Source: Acinetobacter sp. LoGeW2-3
GTDB lineage: Bacteria > Pseudomonadota > Gammaproteobacteria > Pseudomonadales > Moraxellaceae
NCBI RefSeq assembly: GCF_002688565.1
Contig: NZ_CP024011.1
Span: forward strand, 1,984,001 to 2,048,000
DNA: 64,000 nt
Direction of reading: 5' to 3'
A model generated the notes under the pieces. The model had not been told where the DNA came from. It was given only the letters and a program-made list of their open reading frames with translations, and made no database searches. Positions 7,913 through 16,790 of this stretch are shown in pieces (the stretch's first letter is position 1; the number at the start of each line of letters is the position of its first letter). A program made the translations under genes and the position numbers.

Positions 7913-9157
7913 ATGAGTTTCACCCGCATTAATGGGGTATTGCATGCCGAGCAATGTTCACTACAACAGCTGGCACAGCAATTTGGCACACCACTCTATG
8001 TTTATTCAAAAGCGACTTTTGAAAAGCATTATCTAGACATGGACCGTGCATTTGACTTTATCGATCATCAGATCTGTTTTGCCGTAAAGTCAAACTCCAA
8101 TCTTGCGGTATTGAATGTACTGGCAAAGCAGGGTGCTGGCTTTGACATCGTGACTGGTGGTGAACTGGCACGTGTGCTGAAAGCGGGTGGTGAACCTTCG
8201 AAAATCGTATTCTCAGGTTTAGGTAAATCTGAAGCAGATATCAAGAAAGCATTAGAAGTCGGTATTGCCTGCTTTAATGTGGAATCTTATGCCGAGCTAG
8301 ACCGTATTCAGAAAGTGGCAGCAGAGCTTGGTGTTAAAGCACCGATTTCTTTGCGTGTGAATCCAGACGTGGATGCCAAAACGCATCCATATATTTCAAC
8401 TGGTCTGAAAGAAAACAAGTTTGGTATTCCATCCGATAGCGTATTTGAAACTTATCAATATGCAGCATCGTTGCCAAACCTTGAAGTGGTTGGGATCGAC
8501 TGCCATATCGGTTCACAGCTGACTGAAACCCAGCCATTTGTCGATGCACTGGATCGTGTCATCGTGATGATTGATCAGTTGAAAGAACTTGGTATCAACC
8601 TTAAACATATTGATATCGGTGGTGGTCTGGGTGTGACGTATAAAGATGAGACACCGCCATCTGTTCAAGAATATGCCAATGCGTTACGTCCTGCTTTGGA
8701 AAAACTGGGCCTGAAGGTGTATATGGAACCGGGACGTAGTATTTCTGCGAATGCGGGTGTGTTGCTGACCAAAGTAGATTTGTTGAAACCGACTAATCAC
8801 CGTAACTTTGCCATCATTGATGCGGCGATGAACGACCTGATTCGTCCAGTTTTATATGAAGCCTGGATGGACATTCAGTCTGTAACGCCGCGTACGGATG
8901 TCGAAACCAAAGAATGGGACGTGGTTGGCGCGATCTGTGAAACTGGCGATTTCTTGGGTAAAGAACGTGAGCTTGCGATCAAGGAAAATGACGTGCTGGC
9001 AGTGCTGGGCGCGGGTGCATACGGCTTTGTCATGAGTTCAAACTATAATAGCCGTGGCCGTGCTGCTGAAGTGATGGTCAATGGCGATCAGGCGCATCTG
9101 ATTCGCGAACGTGAAACAATCGAATCATTGTGGGAACGTGAGCGTTTATTGCCTTAA
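7913..9157 (+). CDS. lysA: Diaminopimelate decarboxylase
   Basis: 414 residues, PLP-dependent, fold type III (alanine racemase-like barrel). It converts meso-diaminopimelate to L-lysine, the last step of lysine synthesis. The PLP lysine is Lys59 in CFAVKSNSN. The HIGSQL block, the glycine-rich phosphate site HIDIGGGLGVTY, the EPGRSISANAG motif and the active-site ICETGDFLG loop are all present. It lies 24 bases after lptM with a good AAAGGATA ribosome-binding site and 12 bases before dapF, so the three form an operon. Confidence 0.97.
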   Translation: MSFTRINGVLHAEQCSLQQLAQQFGTPLYVYSKATFEKHYLDMDRAFDFIDHQICFAVKSNSNLAVLNVLAKQGAGFDIVTGGELARVLKAGGEPSKIVFSGLGKSEADIKKALEVGIACFNVESYAELDRIQKVAAELGVKAPISLRVNPDVDAKTHPYISTGLKENKFGIPSDSVFETYQYAASLPNLEVVGIDCHIGSQLTETQPFVDALDRVIVMIDQLKELGINLKHIDIGGGLGVTYKDETPPSVQEYANALRPALEKLGLKVYMEPGRSISANAGVLLTKVDLLKPTNHRNFAIIDAAMNDLIRPVLYEAWMDIQSVTPRTDVETKEWDVVGAICETGDFLGKERELAIKENDVLAVLGAGAYGFVMSSNYNSRGRAAEVMVNGDQAHLIRERETIESLWERERLLP

Positions 9158-9169
9158 GGAGACTAAATA

Positions 9170-10015
9170 ATGTTACTTGAATTTACCAAGATGCATGGTC
9201 TGGGCAATGACTTTATGGTGGTTGATCTGATCAGCCAGCGTGCTTACCTGGATACCCTGACCATTCAACGTTTAGCGAATCGTAATTTTGGTATTGGTTT
9301 TGACCAGCTACTGATTGTAGAACCACCTGACGTACCGAGTGCTGACTTTAAATACCGTATTTTCAATGCCGATGGTTCTGAAGTAGAGCAGTGCGGTAAT
9401 GGCGTGCGTTGCTTTGCCCGTTTTGTGCATGAACGTCAGTTGACTACTAAAACTAAGATCAAAGTACAGACCAAATCCGGCATTGTGGAACCTGAATTGG
9501 GTGCCAATGGCTGGGTACGTGTGAATATGGGTTATCCAAAATTCCTGCCACAGGAAATTCCATTCCTGGCAGATGAGCCGGAAAACCTATATGACATTGA
9601 TCTGGCTGATGGTGAGAAGCTGACCATTGATGTGGTCAACATGGGCAATCCACATGCGGTAACAGTCGTGTCGGATGTGATCAATGCTGATGTCGCACGT
9701 ATTGGTCCACAAGTGGAATCACATGAGCGTTTCCCTGCGCGTGTCAATGCTGGGTTTATGCAGATCATTGATGAAAAACATGCACGTTTACGTGTCTATG
9801 AGCGTGGTGTTGGTGAAACACTGGCCTGTGGTACGGGCGCCTGTGCTGCTGCCGTTTCAGGCATGCGCCGTGGCCTGCTTGCCAACAATGTCGAGATTGA
9901 ACTGGCTGGCGGTAAGCTGCAGATCGAATGGAAAGAAGGCGATGTGGTCTGGATGACTGGACCAACCGCGACCGTTTACGAAGGTCGATTGGACTTACGC
10001 TATTTCCAAAGCTAA
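9170..10015 (+). CDS. dapF: Diaminopimelate epimerase
   Basis: 281 residues, two-fold pseudo-symmetric epimerase that interconverts LL- and meso-diaminopimelate without a cofactor. The two catalytic cysteines are visible: Cys75 in [11 protein letters not shown] and Cys220 in [11 protein letters not shown]. The start block [11 protein letters not shown] is typical. It sits 12 bases after lysA behind AAGGAGACTAA and supplies its substrate and cell-wall diaminopimelate. A very strong terminator closes the operon. Confidence 0.97.
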   Translation: MLLEFTKMHGLGNDFMVVDLISQRAYLDTLTIQRLANRNFGIGFDQLLIVEPPDVPSADFKYRIFNADGSEVEQCGNGVRCFARFVHERQLTTKTKIKVQTKSGIVEPELGANGWVRVNMGYPKFLPQEIPFLADEPENLYDIDLADGEKLTIDVVNMGNPHAVTVVSDVINADVARIGPQVESHERFPARVNAGFMQIIDEKHARLRVYERGVGETLACGTGACAAAVSGMRRGLLANNVEIELAGGKLQIEWKEGDVVWMTGPTATVYEGRLDLRYFQS

Positions 10016-10032
10016 TTCAAACTGAATACTTA

Positions 10033-10063
10033 AAAAGCACCATTCCAGAATGGTGCTTTTTTT
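10033..10063 (+). terminator. Terminator of lptM-lysA-dapF
   Basis: AAAAGCACCATTC and GAATGGTGCTTTT form a perfect 13-bp stem with a two-base loop and a T-tract. Confidence 0.9.
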
Positions 10064-10094
10064 ATGCTAGGATAGCTTGTATATATATTCCAAA

Positions 10095-10730
10095 ATGACT
10101 GAAATGAATCAGCTTGTATTTCTGCCTGGAGCATCAGGAAGCCGGAATTTCTGGCAACCATTGATTACATCTCTGCAGCCTAAACATTATCAGGTACTGG
10201 CTTATCCCGGTTTTGATGGGGTAGAGGCACATCCGGATATTCAGAATCTTGGAGGTTTACAGCAGTATCTATCAACTCAGATAGCAGATGACTCGATCCT
10301 GGTTGCGCAATCGATGGGCGGGGTGCTTGCTGCTGGATCAGCCTTGACCCAGCCAGAACAAGTGAAAGCACTGGTCTTGATCGCCACTTCAGGCGGATTA
10401 AACCTGCAAGGATTTGGCTGTGCGGACTGGCGAACTGATTACCGTGAGCAATATTCGCAAGTGCCAGACTGGTTTGTTACAGATCAAACAGTATTTTCAG
10501 CAGAGCAATTAGCGCAAATTAAAGTACCCGTATTATTAATTTGGGGAGATCAGGATCCTTTAAGTACTGTTGCGGTTGGGCAATATCTGTCAAACGTTTT
10601 TGGGAATGCACTATTGCATGTAATTCAAGATGCAGATCATCAGTTTGCATCTTCTCATGCTGAGCAGGTGAGTAAGCTCATACAATCCTTCTTCGAAAAA
10701 TTAAAGGATGTTGAACATGCATCCCAATGA
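10095..10730 (+). CDS. Alpha/beta hydrolase
   Basis: 211 residues from the ATG at 10095; a TTG further upstream is less likely. The fold is clear: the oxyanion region FLPGASGSRNFW, the nucleophile elbow AQSMGG with Ser73, an acid around WGDQDPLS and the catalytic His in QDADHQFAS near the C-terminus. The substrate is unknown; it is short for an esterase and lacks a large lid. Its last bases overlap the start of xerC by 14, so the two are translationally coupled. Confidence 0.82.
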   Translation: MTEMNQLVFLPGASGSRNFWQPLITSLQPKHYQVLAYPGFDGVEAHPDIQNLGGLQQYLSTQIADDSILVAQSMGGVLAAGSALTQPEQVKALVLIATSGGLNLQGFGCADWRTDYREQYSQVPDWFVTDQTVFSAEQLAQIKVPVLLIWGDQDPLSTVAVGQYLSNVFGNALLHVIQDADHQFASSHAEQVSKLIQSFFEKLKDVEHASQ

Positions 10731-11640
10731 ATTATTACTGATCTGGCTGAAAGAACGGGAAATTCAGAACCAGTCCAAACATACCTTACAAGCTTATGAG
10801 CGTGATGTTTCCGACTTTCTGAATTTTTGTCAGCGGAATGCTTTAGCACTTGCTGATGTTGAATCGACTGATTTGCGCCAGTTTATGGCGGAAAAGGTCG
10901 AGCAACAGGGCCTAAGTTCCAGCAGTTTACAACGTTTACTTTCAGCAATTCGTCAGTTTATGAAATGGGCCGAACAGGCACAGCATCTCAGCTTTAATCC
11001 GGCAGATGACTTTCAGTTGAAAAGACAATCGCGTCCTTTACCCGGTATGGTCGACATTGAAACCATTAACCAGATTCTGGATCAGCCCGAACCTGAAGGT
11101 GAAGTGCAGCAGCAGATGTGGAAACGCGATAAGGCAATTCTGGAGCTGCTTTATTCCAGTGGATTACGTTTGGCTGAAGTGCAAGGTCTAAGAATTAAAG
11201 ATATCGATTTCAACCGTCAACTGCTTCGAATTACGGGTAAAGGGAATAAAACCCGTATTGTGCCATTTGGTTCCAAGGCCAAAGACAGCGTCATGGCCTG
11301 GTTGCAAATTTATCCTCTATGGAATGGCGACTTTGTGCCAGAAGCAAATGTTTTTATTACCCAGAAAGGGAATCTACTAGGAGCAAGACAGATTGAAAAC
11401 CGGGTCAAGTTGCAGGCGCAACGTGCAGGCGTTAATGTTGACTTGCATCCGCATTTGCTGCGTCATTGTTTTGCCAGTCATATGTTGTCGAATAGCCGGG
11501 ACTTACGTGCTGTGCAGGAAATGCTAGGACATAATAATCTGACCACAACCCAGATTTATACGCATGTCGATTTTGATCATCTAGCACAGATTTATGATCA
11601 GGCGCATCCACGGGCACAACATAAACCTGAAAATTCTTAA
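10717..11640 (+). CDS. xerC: Tyrosine recombinase XerC
   Basis: 307 residues from the ATG at 10717, chosen over the in-frame ATG at 10708 because AAAGGA stands about eight bases before it. An N-terminal SAM-like core-binding domain (about 1-95) is followed by the catalytic domain with the full set: Arg151 (SSGLRLAEV), Lys175 (TGKGNKTR), His246 and Arg249 (HPHLLRH), His272 (LGHNN) and nucleophile Tyr281 (TTTQIYTHVD). With XerD it resolves chromosome dimers at dif during division. It overlaps the hydrolase gene upstream. Confidence 0.95.
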   Translation: MHPNELLLIWLKEREIQNQSKHTLQAYERDVSDFLNFCQRNALALADVESTDLRQFMAEKVEQQGLSSSSLQRLLSAIRQFMKWAEQAQHLSFNPADDFQLKRQSRPLPGMVDIETINQILDQPEPEGEVQQQMWKRDKAILELLYSSGLRLAEVQGLRIKDIDFNRQLLRITGKGNKTRIVPFGSKAKDSVMAWLQIYPLWNGDFVPEANVFITQKGNLLGARQIENRVKLQAQRAGVNVDLHPHLLRHCFASHMLSNSRDLRAVQEMLGHNNLTTTQIYTHVDFDHLAQIYDQAHPRAQHKPENS

Positions 11641-11841
11641 GAAATCACCTGAAAAAATACAAGTTGGCATAAAACTTTCATAAAGAATATTTATGATGAG
11701 AGAAATGGAATGACTGTGGAGAATATTTCACCATGGTCTTATTCGCGAGAAGCTTAAATTCAGGTATAAAAAAAGAATAAAATTTAAGCTGAAAAAATAG
11801 GGTATGGCTGAAAGAGTTCAGCCTGACAGGACTGGAAGCAT

Positions 11842-12222
11842 ATGGGCACAGAGATTATTGTAGATATACAACAAAAATATGATCAGTTGAGCGAGGCTCA
11901 ACAGGAAATTTTTGCAGGTTATGGTTTACGCCAGATCAAACATTTTGTAGAAATCAGCCTGCCAAATATTGAGGCATCTTTACCAGAAGGTGCACATGTG
12001 CAGGGAATTAATACAGATGGCAAGGTTCAAGCTTATAATCCTGATACTCATGAATACTATATCTGGATTTCAGACTTGCAATGGCAAGCGACCACACGTG
12101 CAACCAAAGCGGTAGATTTGAAAGAAGATGCGATCGAAATCTGGAAAATCTTTGATTTAAAATCTTATGAACTGATTGATCTCAGTCATGTGCACCGCGA
12201 CTTTCTGGAAAGTCGCGTTTAA
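11842..12222 (+). CDS. Uncharacterised small cytoplasmic protein
   Basis: 126 residues, acidic, without signal peptide or membrane helix. Aromatic-rich strands in the middle (DTHEYYIWISDLQWQ) suggest a compact alpha/beta domain. I recognise no family. It has a plausible promoter region in the 200 bases after xerC, and its final nine codons contain a perfect 9-bp hairpin (12196-12217). A bidirectional terminator follows. Coding is supported by length, a clean ribosome-binding region (GACAGGACTGGAAGC) and lack of overlap. Confidence 0.65.
   Translation: MGTEIIVDIQQKYDQLSEAQQEIFAGYGLRQIKHFVEISLPNIEASLPEGAHVQGINTDGKVQAYNPDTHEYYIWISDLQWQATTRATKAVDLKEDAIEIWKIFDLKSYELIDLSHVHRDFLESRV
12196..12217 (+). 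repeat. Perfect 9-bp hairpin across the 3' end of the 126-residue gene
   Basis: CGCGACTTT and AAAGTCGCG enclose a CTGG loop within the last codons. No T-tract follows directly, so it is not a standard terminator; it could stabilise the mRNA end. Confidence 0.5.
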
Positions 12223-12238
12223 GACTGATTGTGAATAA

Positions 12239-12264
12239 AAAAGGACGATATTTATCGTCCTTTC
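12239..12264. terminator. Bidirectional terminator
   Basis: AAGGACGATA and ATCGTCCTT arms flanked by an A-run on the left and T-rich sequence on the right, between the convergent 126-residue gene and the Lrp-type regulator. Confidence 0.75.
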
Positions 12265-12277
12265 TATTTTGCCAATT

Positions 12278-12772
12278 TTAAAGGTCATCCAACGGCAGCT
12301 GAAAACTCTGCTTGATAATCTGGCTGGGTAAATCTGTTTTGACGCTGGTAATGCCATTCTTCTTGGTCAGATGCGTGGACTGGAACTTACGATAACTTTC
12401 CAGATCTGGTACCACGACTTTTAGCATCGCATCACATTCACCCAAAATAATATAGCACTCCATGACTTGCGGTAATTCCTTCATCGCTTCAATAAAGGTA
12501 TCAATAGTTTCAGCATCCTGACCCACCAGCCAGATACGAGAAAATAAAATCAGCTGAAAGCCAATTTTTTGCTGATCCACGATAGTAGTATAGCTTTGAA
12601 TTACGCCGGCATCTTCAAGCAGTTTGACCCGGCGCAAGCAGGAAGAAGGCGAAAGACCAATTTCCCTTGCCAGATCGTTATTCTGAATCCGGCCATTGGC
12701 TTGCAAGTGCTGAATGATATTTTTATCAATACGATCGAGTTTTACTCGAATAGACTTGGAAGATATCTTCAT
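12278..12772 (-). CDS. Lrp/AsnC family transcriptional regulator
   Basis: 164 residues from the ATG at 12772. The frame runs open much further upstream, but that extension is a poor-quality hydrophobic sequence and crosses the divergent promoter. An N-terminal winged helix-turn-helix (LDRIDKNIIQHLQANGR, then DLAREIGLSPSSCLRRV) precedes a C-terminal RAM domain (VMECYIILGECDAMLKV) that binds an amino-acid effector. It is transcribed away from a LysE-type exporter, the usual arrangement in which the regulator senses an amino acid and switches on its export. Which amino acid is unknown. Confidence 0.9.
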   Translation of the reverse strand: MKISSKSIRVKLDRIDKNIIQHLQANGRIQNNDLAREIGLSPSSCLRRVKLLEDAGVIQSYTTIVDQQKIGFQLILFSRIWLVGQDAETIDTFIEAMKELPQVMECYIILGECDAMLKVVVPDLESYRKFQSTHLTKKNGITSVKTDLPSQIIKQSFQLPLDDL

Positions 12773-12885
12773 AAAATAGAATAATATTCTAAAAATAAGA
12801 CTTATTATAAAATAAATTGAAAGCCTATTTTGTAAAAAATCGCAGATACTAATTTCACTTTCCGACATGTAACAAGGAAAAGGAA

Positions 12886-13491
12886 ATGTCTGTATTTGCA
12901 CTCTTTGCACTGACCGTGCTCCCCCTAATTTTTACACCTGGACCAGATATGCTATTTATCCTGTCTCAAGTGATGGGTAAAGATGCAAAAGCAGGCATGA
13001 TGGCAACTGTAGGGGTGTGCTCAGGTTATTTGGTGCATTCAATTTTGGTGGCACTGGGGATTGCAGCAATCATTGTTTCTTTCCCAATTTTGTTTGAGAC
13101 CATTCGCTGGTTAGGGATAGCTTATCTATTATTTCTGGCATTTAGTCTGGTTAAATCGGTATTCAGTAAAAATAAGCTGACCATTGAAAAGAAAACATCC
13201 AGCAATCCGGTAAAAAAAGGTTTCTTTACTGCACTACTGAATCCAAAAGGCATGCTAATTTACTTTGCGATTCTGCCGCAATTTATAGATAAAAGCGGAA
13301 ACACAGTCAGCCAAGGTTTGATTCTTTCTTTTATCTTTATTGGAATGATCTTTGTGGTGTACTGTGCCTTGAGCCTTTTGTTTGCCCGACTGATCCGTTC
13401 GACTGAGATTGATGAGCGTAAGCAAAAATGGATTGATGGCACTTCTGGCGGTTTGCTGGCGCTTGCTGCATCATGGCTCATCATTAATTAA
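12886..13491 (+). CDS. LysE/RhtB family amino-acid exporter
   Basis: 201 residues, six hydrophobic helices, with the family signature FTPGPDMLFILSQ near the N-terminus, a GVCSGYLVH helix, and the FFTALLNPKGMLIYFAI block. Members export lysine, homoserine, threonine or similar amino acids. The ATG follows AAGGAAAAGGAA, a strong ribosome-binding site. The divergent Lrp-type gene 113 bases away is the probable regulator. Substrate specificity cannot be read from sequence. Confidence 0.88.
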   Translation: MSVFALFALTVLPLIFTPGPDMLFILSQVMGKDAKAGMMATVGVCSGYLVHSILVALGIAAIIVSFPILFETIRWLGIAYLLFLAFSLVKSVFSKNKLTIEKKTSSNPVKKGFFTALLNPKGMLIYFAILPQFIDKSGNTVSQGLILSFIFIGMIFVVYCALSLLFARLIRSTEIDERKQKWIDGTSGGLLALAASWLIIN

Positions 13492-13520
13492 TGAGCCATA
13501 AGATCTACATAAATTCCTAT

Positions 13521-13550
13521 TAAAAGCACGCATTGCAAGCGTGCTTTTTT
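13521..13550 (+). terminator. Terminator of the LysE-type exporter gene
   Basis: AAAGCACGC and GCGTGCTTT arms with a short loop and a T-tract. Confidence 0.85.
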
Positions 13551-14015
13551 CATCTATTTTCTTATAAAAATTATTTCTTGATATTTCATTGCTCTATTTA
13601 TAAAGAGGGAATTTTAACCGGATCTGGAGGATTTAATCGAATCTTTTACCATATGTCAGAAATGACAAATTCGGATAAGAGTAATTTGTATTCTTTCCAC
13701 CCATGGCGACATGAAATGCAATTAAATTCTATAAAATAGATCAAATCTTTTGATGTGCTTAATCAAATAAAAAGATATTAAAAATCAACAGTTAAATTTT
13801 AAATAAAATGATTGGAATTTGTTCTGGATAAATGTCAAATCTTGAAATGTGAACGCGACGTTCAAGGAAAATTACGTTTTTTACACCCTATTGTTGAATT
13901 GTGACTTGACCGAAATGCCGAACGCATTGCAAGATAGGGCACCTAAAAAAATTTAAGTGAAGAGTTATTCTAACTTTTCTAAATATTTACATTTGCTAAA
14001 ACAGCCGAGGATTAC
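13551..14015. other. Long AT-rich leader region before etfBA
   Basis: No gene is convincing here; one 68-codon frame starts inside the terminator and has unlikely composition. The 3' half must hold the etfBA promoter. TTGACC near 13903 is the best -35 candidate but I see no good -10 at standard spacing. Confidence 0.4.
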
Positions 14016-14768
14016 ATGAAGGCTCTTGTTGCTGTAAAACGTGTGGTTGATGCCAACGTTAAAGTTCGTGTTAAACCGGACAACAGTGGTGTTGACTTAA
14101 CAAACGTTAAAATGTCAATTAACCCATTCTGTGAAATCGCAGTGGAAGAAGCGGTTCGTTTAAAAGAAAAAGGAACTGTTTCAGAAATCGTTGTTGTTTC
14201 TATTGGTCCTAAAGAAGCTCAAGAACAAATCCGTTCTTCTATGGCTCTTGGTGCTGACCGCGGTATCCTAGTTGAAGCTGATGACAGCCAATTAGGTGCT
14301 CTTGAAGTAGCAAAAATTCTTAAAGGCGTTGTTGACGCTGAACAACCACAATTGATCCTTCTTGGTAAACAAGCAATTGATGACGACTCTAACCAGGTTG
14401 GGCAGATGCTTGGTGCACTTTTAGGTGCAGGCCAAGGTACTTTCGCTTCTGAAGTGAAAGTTGAAGGCGACAAAGTACAAGTGACTCGTGAAATCGACGG
14501 TGGTTTACAAACTGTTGAATTGAACCTGCCAGCAATCATTACCACTGACTTACGTTTGAACGAGCCACGTTATGCTGCTCTTCCAAACATCATGAAAGCG
14601 CGTAAAAAACCGCTTGATACTAAGTCTCCTGCAGATTTCGGGGTTACCACTACAACTAAACTGAAAACAGTGAAAGTTGAATCTCCTGCAGAGCGTAAAG
14701 CTGGCGTACAAGTGAAATCTGTAGACGAACTTGTAGAAAAATTGAAAAACGAAGCGAAAGTGATCTAA
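14016..14768 (+). CDS. etfB: Electron transfer flavoprotein subunit beta
   Basis: 250 residues. The start [20 protein letters not shown], the [18 protein letters not shown] helix and the signature around [20 protein letters not shown] are diagnostic. The recognition-loop region around [18 protein letters not shown], where acyl-CoA dehydrogenases dock, is intact. EtfB binds AMP and, with EtfA, carries electrons from fatty- and amino-acid dehydrogenases to ETF:ubiquinone oxidoreductase. Codon use is strongly biased (GCT, GTT, CGT), as expected for an abundant protein. etfA follows 18 bases later behind AGAAGGA. Confidence 0.96.
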   Translation: MKALVAVKRVVDANVKVRVKPDNSGVDLTNVKMSINPFCEIAVEEAVRLKEKGTVSEIVVVSIGPKEAQEQIRSSMALGADRGILVEADDSQLGALEVAKILKGVVDAEQPQLILLGKQAIDDDSNQVGQMLGALLGAGQGTFASEVKVEGDKVQVTREIDGGLQTVELNLPAIITTDLRLNEPRYAALPNIMKARKKPLDTKSPADFGVTTTTKLKTVKVESPAERKAGVQVKSVDELVEKLKNEAKVI

Positions 14769-14786
14769 TACAGAAGGATAAAAATC

Positions 14787-15719
14787 ATGAGTATTTTAGT
14801 TATCGCTGAGCACGACAACAAAGCATTAAACGCTGCTACTTTAAACGTTGTTGCTGCGGCGCAAAAAATCGGTGGTGATATCACTGTATTAGTTGCTGGT
14901 TCTGGCGCTCAAGCAGTTGCTGATCAAGCAGCTAAAGTTGCGGGCGTAAGCAAAGTATTGCTTGCTGACGACGCTGCTTATGCAAACCAATTGGCTGAAA
15001 ACGTTGCTAAATTAGTTGCAGAATTAGGTAAAGGCTACAGCCACATCCTTGCTGCTTCTACAACAACTGGCAAAAACATTCTGCCACGTGCAGCTGCTTT
15101 GCTAGACGTAAGCATGATCACTGACGTGATTGCGGTTGATTCTGCAAATACATTCAAGCGTCCAATCTACGCAGGTAACGCGATTGCAACTGTAGAATCT
15201 TCTGAATCAGTTGTAGTTGCAACTGTTCGTGGTACTGCATTTGATCCAGTTGCTGCTGAAGGTGGTTCAGCTGCGGTTGAAGCTGCTACCGCGACTGGTG
15301 ATGCTGGTATTTCTAAGTTCATTAATGAAGAAATCGTTAAATCTGAACGTCCTGAATTAACAGCTGCTCGTATCGTTGTTTCTGGTGGTCGTGGTGTTGG
15401 TTCTGGTGAAAACTACCATAAAATCCTTGATCCACTAGCAGACAAACTTGGTGCAGCTCAAGGTGCATCTCGTGCCGCAGTTGATGCTGGTTTCGTTCCT
15501 AACGATATGCAGGTTGGTCAAACTGGTAAGATCGTTGCACCTGACCTGTACATCGCTGTAGGTATCTCTGGTGCGATCCAGCACTTGGCAGGTATGAAAG
15601 AGTCTAAAGTGATCGTTGCAATCAACAAAGACGAAGAAGCACCAATTAATGCAGTAGCTGACTACTGGTTAGTAGGTGACTTGAACACTGTTATTCCAGA
15701 ATTAGTATCTAAAGTCTAA
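14787..15719 (+). CDS. etfA: Electron transfer flavoprotein subunit alpha
   Basis: 310 residues. The N-terminal domain ([17 protein letters not shown]) is followed by the C-terminal FAD-binding domain with [29 protein letters not shown], the [20 protein letters not shown] signature and the [13 protein letters not shown] block. It forms the FAD-carrying heterodimer with EtfB. A long compound hairpin closes the two-gene operon. Confidence 0.97.
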   Translation: MSILVIAEHDNKALNAATLNVVAAAQKIGGDITVLVAGSGAQAVADQAAKVAGVSKVLLADDAAYANQLAENVAKLVAELGKGYSHILAASTTTGKNILPRAAALLDVSMITDVIAVDSANTFKRPIYAGNAIATVESSESVVVATVRGTAFDPVAAEGGSAAVEAATATGDAGISKFINEEIVKSERPELTAARIVVSGGRGVGSGENYHKILDPLADKLGAAQGASRAAVDAGFVPNDMQVGQTGKIVAPDLYIAVGISGAIQHLAGMKESKVIVAINKDEEAPINAVADYWLVGDLNTVIPELVSKV

Positions 15720-15735
15720 TTCCTGAATACAGTTT

Positions 15736-15797
15736 AAAAGACGCTCTTGTGCAGGCAATGAAAGCAATGCTTTCTTGCTCTGTCCAGGGGCGTTTTT
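15736..15797 (+). terminator. Compound terminator of etfBA
   Basis: An outer stem (AAAAGACGCTC with GGGGCGTTTTTT) encloses an inner one (GCAATGAAAGC with GCTTTCTTGC). A T-tract follows. Confidence 0.7.
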
Positions 15798-15827
15798 TTA
15801 TTTATAATGAAAATAAGGAAAATAATA

Positions 15828-16202
15828 ATGAAAGTTTTGATGTTGTCTCTATATCAGCCTTTAATTGAAAATGCCCGGTTTTATCGATTGTTTTGTTCGA
15901 CTCTAATGCTATTCATTCTTGCTGTATTAGCTTATTTGATAGTCTTAATGCAGATCGCTGGACTGTGGTTTATTTTTGCTGCTTGTAGTGTTGCAGGGCT
16001 TATCTATCTGATCTATTTGAACACGCTGTCAGATGCCAAGGTGCTTGCAAAAGCAGAGCAATGGATCGAACTCGATAACCAGCGCTTTCAAAACAGTGCG
16101 TATGGTATACAAGGCGATGCACTGATGGTATTGGTGCTTATTTTTCCTTTTGTATTATCTACATGGTTATTGTATGGGTGGTCTAAATTATTTAAAAAAT
16201 GA
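15828..16202 (+). CDS. Small membrane protein of unknown function
   Basis: 124 residues from the ATG at 15828, which has ATAAGGAAAATAATA before it; the in-frame ATG at 15807 lacks this. Two hydrophobic segments lie close together (about residues 23-44 and 46-64) and a third near the C-terminus (about 101-118). The loop between carries a polar region with DAKVLAKAEQWIELDNQRF. No family is recognised. It lies alone between the etfBA terminator and the gyrA leader. Confidence 0.6.
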   Translation: MKVLMLSLYQPLIENARFYRLFCSTLMLFILAVLAYLIVLMQIAGLWFIFAACSVAGLIYLIYLNTLSDAKVLAKAEQWIELDNQRFQNSAYGIQGDALMVLVLIFPFVLSTWLLYGWSKLFKK

Positions 16203-16560
16203 GCATTAAAATTTGAATAATGATTAGAAAGTTGGTTTGAAAATAAAAATAAGATGTGTTGCTTTTGACACTTGATAAGATAGGTATCAAGCTAGCTTTA
16301 GAAGATTTAAAAGTAATGCTAATAATCTATTTTAATTTGCTTGGCAGCTTAACGACGTTTCCCTATGAACTATGATGATCTAATGCCCTGATTTATGCTG
16401 GTAATGCTGATTGTCATTTGGTTTTCGATTGCTTTGCCGTTGATGCAGCAAGATTTTCACACAGAAAAATCGTCTTGGTATGCTTGATCAGCATGGAAAA
16501 ACTGCGGATTCAGCACAAGATATTTCCATTCATAAAATGCGATAAATCAAGCTCAGAATG

Positions 16561-16587
16561 AACCGCTGTGTGCAGCGGTTTTTTTAT
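16561..16587 (+). terminator. Hairpin terminator upstream of gyrA
   Basis: AACCGCTG and CAGCGGTT arms with a four-base loop and a seven-base T-tract. No intact rightward gene ends directly before it; the nearest is at 16202. Confidence 0.8.
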
Positions 16588-16674
16588 GCGTTAAAAATTG
16601 TGAAGTGGTTAAAATTTCTACTAAAAATCCTTTGGATAGTTAGGTCTGAAACGGCTTAATTTAACCTGATTTAT

Positions 16675-16682
16675 GCTATACT
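16675..16682 (+). promoter_or_regulatory. Extended -10 promoter element of gyrA
   Basis: TGCTATACT gives a TATACT -10 box with the TGn extension, about 110 bases before the gyrA start. The region 17 bases upstream has only a weak -35, which extended -10 promoters tolerate. Confidence 0.55.
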
Positions 16683-16790
16683 GTCCGACTGAATTTTAAA
16701 TATTGGTTCAGCGTTTTTTGAACCAATTTATAGCTGGATTTACGACATATAAATACAGGCTAAACAGAGCCTGTAGAATAAGGAGTATGC

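Larger units (their letters stand above)
16203..16790. other. Intergenic region and gyrA leader
   Basis: About 590 bases. The middle (roughly 16390-16560) has short overlapping frames in all three phases, one beginning MLVMLIVIWFSIALP. They may be the worn remains of a small membrane-protein gene, since a genuine terminator sits just behind them, but no intact gene can be supported. The last 130 bases hold the gyrA promoter and leader. Confidence 0.4.

Noticed and set aside
12773..12910. N-terminal extension of the Lrp-type regulator
   Set aside because: It would cross the divergent promoter and add a hydrophobic stretch absent from the family; the ATG at 12772 gives a normal Lrp length.
13533..13739. 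68-codon frame after the LysE-type gene
   Set aside because: It begins inside the terminator hairpin, lacks a ribosome-binding site and has unlikely amino-acid content.
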